The position numbers were made by a program, and so were the translations under genes. DNA of 54,553 nt, from NCBI RefSeq assembly GCF_005768555.2, contig NZ_VCHX02000344.1, positions 1 to 54,553 of the forward strand, in the 5' to 3' direction. The notes beneath the pieces are model-generated. The model was not told the DNA's origin. It saw nothing but the letters and a program-made list of their open reading frames with translations, and did no database searches. Shown here one piece after another: positions 51,655 through 54,553 of this stretch. Position 1 is the first letter of the stretch, and each line of letters opens with the position of its first letter. The stretch is from Streptomyces sporangiiformans (GTDB lineage Bacteria; Actinomycetota; Actinomycetes; Streptomycetales; Streptomycetaceae).

Positions 51655-52419
51655 ATGAGCACCGACGTGACCAGTGCGGAGAACGAGGGTGGGTCCCCCA
51701 TCCGTACCGCGCGTGTGCCCAAGTACTACCGCCTCAAGAAGCATCTGCTCGACATGACGGAGACGCTGCCGCCCGGAACGTCGGTACCCCCCGAGCGCAC
51801 CCTCGCCGCCGAGTTCGACACCTCGCGCACCACCGTCCGCCAGGCCCTCCAGGAACTCGTCGTGGAGGGCCGACTGGAACGCATCCAGGGCAAGGGCACC
51901 TTCGTCGCCAAGCCGAAGGTCTCGCAGGCGCTCCAACTCACCTCGTACACCGAGGACATGAGGGCCCAGGGCCTCGAACCCACCTCGCAGCTCCTGGACA
52001 TCGGCTACATCACGGCCGACGACACCCTCGCCGGGCTCCTGGACATCTCGGCGGGCGGCCGCGTCCTGCGCATCGAGCGGCTGCGCATGGCCAACGGCGA
52101 GCCGATGGCCATCGAGACGACACACCTGTCCGCCAAGCGCTTCCCGGCACTGAGGCGGAGTCTGGTGAAGTACACGTCCCTCTACACGGCGTTGGCCGAG
52201 GTGTACGACGTCCATCTCGCCGAGGCCGAGGAGACCATCGAGACCTCGCTGGCCACCCCGCGCGAGGCCGGTCTGCTCAGCACCGACGTGGGACTGCCCA
52301 TGCTGATGCTGTCGCGGCACTCGCTGGACGGCGAGGGGCAGCCGGTGGAGTGGGTGCGTTCCGTCTACCGCGGTGACCGGTACAAGTTCGTGGCACGACT
52401 GAAGCGGCCTACGGAGTAG
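51655..52419 (+). CDS. dasR: GntR/HutC-family master regulator of aminosugar metabolism
   Basis: 254 aa, the exact length of S. coelicolor DasR. The winged helix is PKYYRLKKHLLDM, PPGTSVPPERTLAAEFDTSRTTVRQALQELVVEGRLERIQGKGTFVA. The C-terminal UTRA domain binds aminosugar phosphates and includes TSYTEDMRAQGLEP and the ending VRSVYRGDRYKFVARLKR. The ATG at 51655 has a nearby GGCAGAGG. It is divergent from dasA with three dre-like sites between them. In Streptomyces it also controls chitinases, antibiotic clusters and siderophores. Confidence 0.97.
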   Translation: MSTDVTSAENEGGSPIRTARVPKYYRLKKHLLDMTETLPPGTSVPPERTLAAEFDTSRTTVRQALQELVVEGRLERIQGKGTFVAKPKVSQALQLTSYTEDMRAQGLEPTSQLLDIGYITADDTLAGLLDISAGGRVLRIERLRMANGEPMAIETTHLSAKRFPALRRSLVKYTSLYTALAEVYDVHLAEAEETIETSLATPREAGLLSTDVGLPMLMLSRHSLDGEGQPVEWVRSVYRGDRYKFVARLKRPTE

Positions 52420-52605
52420 CGCGACGCGGGCCCTGTGGTGGGCCGTACTGGCCGCGCAGATAGGGCACTTGCCGTAAGGCTCGTCCGGACACGCTCGTAC
52501 CGTCCCGGCGTGATCCGGATTCCGGACGGGGGTTCCCTAACGCCGAGCCGTCGCTTAGATTTCCTGCGCATTGCAAAGGTGATCAGTGAGGGACGGAGCC
52601 GTCTT

Positions 52606-52887
52606 ATGTCAGATGCGCCAGACGCGTCGGATGCGCCTGAAGTCAGAGCGCCGGTGGTGACCCCGGTGCGTGTGGTGATCGCCCTCTGTCTGATCGCGCC
52701 GTTCGTGGCGATGCTCTGGGTGGGCTCATACGCGAAGGTCGACCCGGCCCTCGCCGGCATCCCGTTCTTCTACTGGTACCAGATGCTGTGGGTGTTCCTC
52801 TCCACCGCGCTCACGATGATCGCGTACAAGCTGTGGCAGCGTGACCAGCGCGCCCGCACGTCGCGGGACGGGGGTGCGTCGGCATGA
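52606..52887 (+). CDS. DUF3311 small membrane protein
   Basis: A 93-aa protein with two transmembrane helices (VVIALCLIAPFVAMLWVGSYA and the YWYQMLWVFLSTALTMIAYKL segment), the DUF3311 pattern. A polar Asp/Ala/Pro tail precedes them. Its stop overlaps the symporter start (ATGA). DUF3311 proteins pair with solute:sodium symporters much as YhjB/ActP-type accessory subunits do, probably needed for assembly or stability. Confidence 0.9.
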   Translation: MSDAPDASDAPEVRAPVVTPVRVVIALCLIAPFVAMLWVGSYAKVDPALAGIPFFYWYQMLWVFLSTALTMIAYKLWQRDQRARTSRDGGASA

Positions 52888-54512
52888 AGGACGGCGTGAA
52901 CGGCGTCGCACTCGCCGTCTTCATCTTCTTCTTCCTGGCCGTCACCGTCATGGGCTTCCTGGCCACGCGCTGGCGCAAGGCCGAGAACGAGCACAGCCTC
53001 GACGAATGGGGCCTGGGCGGACGGTCGTTCGGCACCTGGGTCACCTGGTTCCTGCTGGGCGGCGACCTCTACACGGCTTATACGTTCGTGGCGGTCCCGG
53101 CGGCGATCTACGCGGCGGGCGCGGCCGGCTTCTTCGCCGTCCCCTACACGATCCTCGTCTACCCCCTGATCTTCACCTTCCTGCCGCGGCTGTGGTCGGT
53201 GTCGCACAAGCACGGGTACGTGACGACGTCGGACTTCGTGCGCGGCCGCTTCGGCTCGAAGGGCCTGTCGCTGGCGGTGGCCGTGACGGGCATCCTCGCC
53301 ACCATGCCCTACATCGCGCTCCAACTGGTCGGCATCCAGGCCGTGCTGGACGTGATGGGCGTCGGCGGCGGCGAGGACACGAACTGGTTCATCAAGGACC
53401 TGCCGCTGCTCATCGCCTTCGGCGTGCTGGCCGCGTACACGTACTCGTCGGGTCTTCGCGCCCCGGCCCTCATCGCCTTCGTGAAGGACACCCTGATCTA
53501 CATCGTGATCGCGGTGGCCATCATCTACATCCCGATCAAGCTGGGCGGCTTCGACGACATCTTCGCGAAGGCGGGCGACGCGTTCAGCCAGACCAATCCC
53601 GCGACGGGCGCGCCCCGCGGTGCCCTGACGCCGGCCGACGCCGGCCAGTGGACGTACGCGACGCTCGCGCTCGGCTCGGCGCTCGCGCTGTTCATGTACC
53701 CGCACTCGATCACGGCGACGCTGTCCTCGCGCAGCCGTGAGGTGATCCGACGCAACACCACCATCCTGCCGCTGTACTCCCTGATGCTGGGTCTGCTCGC
53801 ACTGCTGGGCTTCATGGCGATCGCGGCCGGGATCAAGGTGCAGAACGGGCAGTTGGCGATCCCGCAGCTCTTCGAGACGATGTTCCCCGACTGGTTCGCG
53901 GGCGTGGCGTTCGCGGCGATCGGTATCGGCGCGCTCGTCCCGGCGGCCATCATGTCCATCGCGGCGGCGAACCTCTTCACCCGAAACATCTACAAGGACT
54001 TCATCAAGCCCGACGCGACCCCGGCACAGGAGACGAAGGTCTCCAAGCTGGTCTCGCTGCTGGTGAAGGTCGGCGCGCTGGCCTTCGTCCTGACGATGGA
54101 CAAGACGGTCGCGATCAACTTCCAACTCCTCGGCGGCATCTGGATCCTCCAGACCTTCCCGGCTCTGGTCGGCGGGCTGTTCACCCGGTGGTTCCATCGC
54201 TGGGCGCTGCTGGCGGGCTGGGCGGTCGGGATGATCTACGGGACGGTGGCCGCGTACGGTGTCGCGTCCCCGACGCAGAAGCACTTCGGTGGCTCGGCGA
54301 AGGAGATCCCGGGGATCGGGGAGATCGGCTACATCGGTCTGACGGCGTTCGTGCTGAACGTGGTGGTGACCGTGGTCCTCACCTTCGTCCTGAAGGCGGC
54401 CAAGGCCCCTGAGGGCATCGACGAGACGTCCCCGGAGGACTACACGGCGGACGCGGGCGACAAGGGCGTCCAGGTGGAACTGCCTCCGGCGACGGCGGGC
54501 TCGTCCCACTAG
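52884..54512 (+). CDS. Sodium:solute symporter, monocarboxylate (MctP-like)
   Basis: A 542-aa SSF transporter with about 13 transmembrane segments. SSF landmarks: FLAVTVMGFLATRW and GLGGRSFGTWVTWFLLGGDLYTAYTFV at the start, GYVTTSDFVRGRFGS, and GIGALVPAAIMSIAAANLFTRNIYKDF late in the protein. The pattern resembles rhizobial MctP (lactate, pyruvate, alanine uptake). The acidic C-terminal tail is cytoplasmic. It forms an operon with DUF3311, followed by a terminator. Substrate inferred by family resemblance only. Confidence 0.92.
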   Translation: MKDGVNGVALAVFIFFFLAVTVMGFLATRWRKAENEHSLDEWGLGGRSFGTWVTWFLLGGDLYTAYTFVAVPAAIYAAGAAGFFAVPYTILVYPLIFTFLPRLWSVSHKHGYVTTSDFVRGRFGSKGLSLAVAVTGILATMPYIALQLVGIQAVLDVMGVGGGEDTNWFIKDLPLLIAFGVLAAYTYSSGLRAPALIAFVKDTLIYIVIAVAIIYIPIKLGGFDDIFAKAGDAFSQTNPATGAPRGALTPADAGQWTYATLALGSALALFMYPHSITATLSSRSREVIRRNTTILPLYSLMLGLLALLGFMAIAAGIKVQNGQLAIPQLFETMFPDWFAGVAFAAIGIGALVPAAIMSIAAANLFTRNIYKDFIKPDATPAQETKVSKLVSLLVKVGALAFVLTMDKTVAINFQLLGGIWILQTFPALVGGLFTRWFHRWALLAGWAVGMIYGTVAAYGVASPTQKHFGGSAKEIPGIGEIGYIGLTAFVLNVVVTVVLTFVLKAAKAPEGIDETSPEDYTADAGDKGVQVELPPATAGSSH

Positions 54513-54527
54513 CCGCGAGGGCGGGGG

Positions 54528-54553
54528 CGGCGGGGGCTTTTTCGCCCCCGCCG
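54528..54553 (+). terminator. Symporter operon terminator (window edge)
   Basis: CGGCGGGGG (54528-54536) pairs with CCCCCGCCG (54545-54553), with one extra C-G pair and a loop containing TTTTT. The stem reaches the last base of the window. Confidence 0.85.

Overview
The window reads as a chromosomal segment of a Streptomyces (actinomycete). Coding GC is very high, with third positions almost always G or C. Leucine TTA codons are nearly absent. The gene content includes DasR, WblE, EshA, SigH with an RsbW-like anti-sigma factor, SodN/SodX and NAD-malic enzyme. From memory, the order dasR-dasABC-dasD-nagB-tetR-kinase-wblE-lipid kinase-membrane protein-sigH-anti-sigma-eshA-sodN-sodX-amino-acid ABC-malic enzyme is the core S. 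coelicolor order around SCO5231-SCO5261, so much of the window is a conserved backbone with accessory blocks set into it.

Layout. (1) 1-7750, minus strand: a compact operon of Trypco1 protein, trypsin/VMAP-C protein, MoxR ATPase, vWA-TPR protein, an untracked 50-aa peptide ending Tyr-Glu-Asp-Ala-Pro, and the start of an FxsB-like radical SAM enzyme. This looks like a VMAP-type ternary conflict system physically coupled to a cyclophane-RiPP maturation pair, and it is the most novel item here. (2) 7953-13901: a small DUF6104 protein, a DUF4097/PadR operon, a Clp-N/HTH operon, a quinone-oxidoreductase-like MDR protein and malic enzyme. (3) 14447-19576: amino-acid ABC importer, methyltransferase, CGNR zinc-finger protein, and the nickel superoxide dismutase pair sodX/sodN. 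(4) 19720-27237: an accessory carbohydrate locus with GH1, a GH32-like hydrolase, LacI regulator, binding protein and two permeases. (5) 27277-38388: AraC, VOC, YciI, zinc-ribbon and GNAT proteins; the family 2B encapsulin EshA; a small helical protein; amidase; PLP enzyme; a glucarate pathway pair in which kdgD is frameshifted; IclR; a Na+/H+ antiporter; and a UBP-type zinc finger. (6) 38647-44249: stress sigma factor SigH and its anti-sigma factor, membrane protein, diacylglycerol-kinase-like enzyme, WblE and a PdtaS-like kinase. (7) 44688-52419: the DasR-controlled aminosugar locus. (8) 52606-54512: a DUF3311/solute:sodium symporter pair.

How it works together. DasR, when not bound by aminosugar phosphate, is expected to occupy the five dre-like palindromes seen here. 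It would thereby control chitobiose import (DasABC), its cleavage (DasD) and GlcN6P deamination (NagB). Neither sugar importer has its own ATPase, so both probably share the distant MsiK. SigH and WblE link the middle of the window to osmotic stress and development, and a near-consensus CRP box lies upstream of wblE. Two genes, the vWA gene of the conflict system and an AraC-type regulator, carry a TTA codon and so should depend on the bldA tRNA.

Limits. Family names rest on motif recognition and memory without database searches. Start codons were chosen from ribosome-binding sites, overlaps and family lengths. No tRNA, rRNA, CRISPR array, transposase or phage structural gene was seen.
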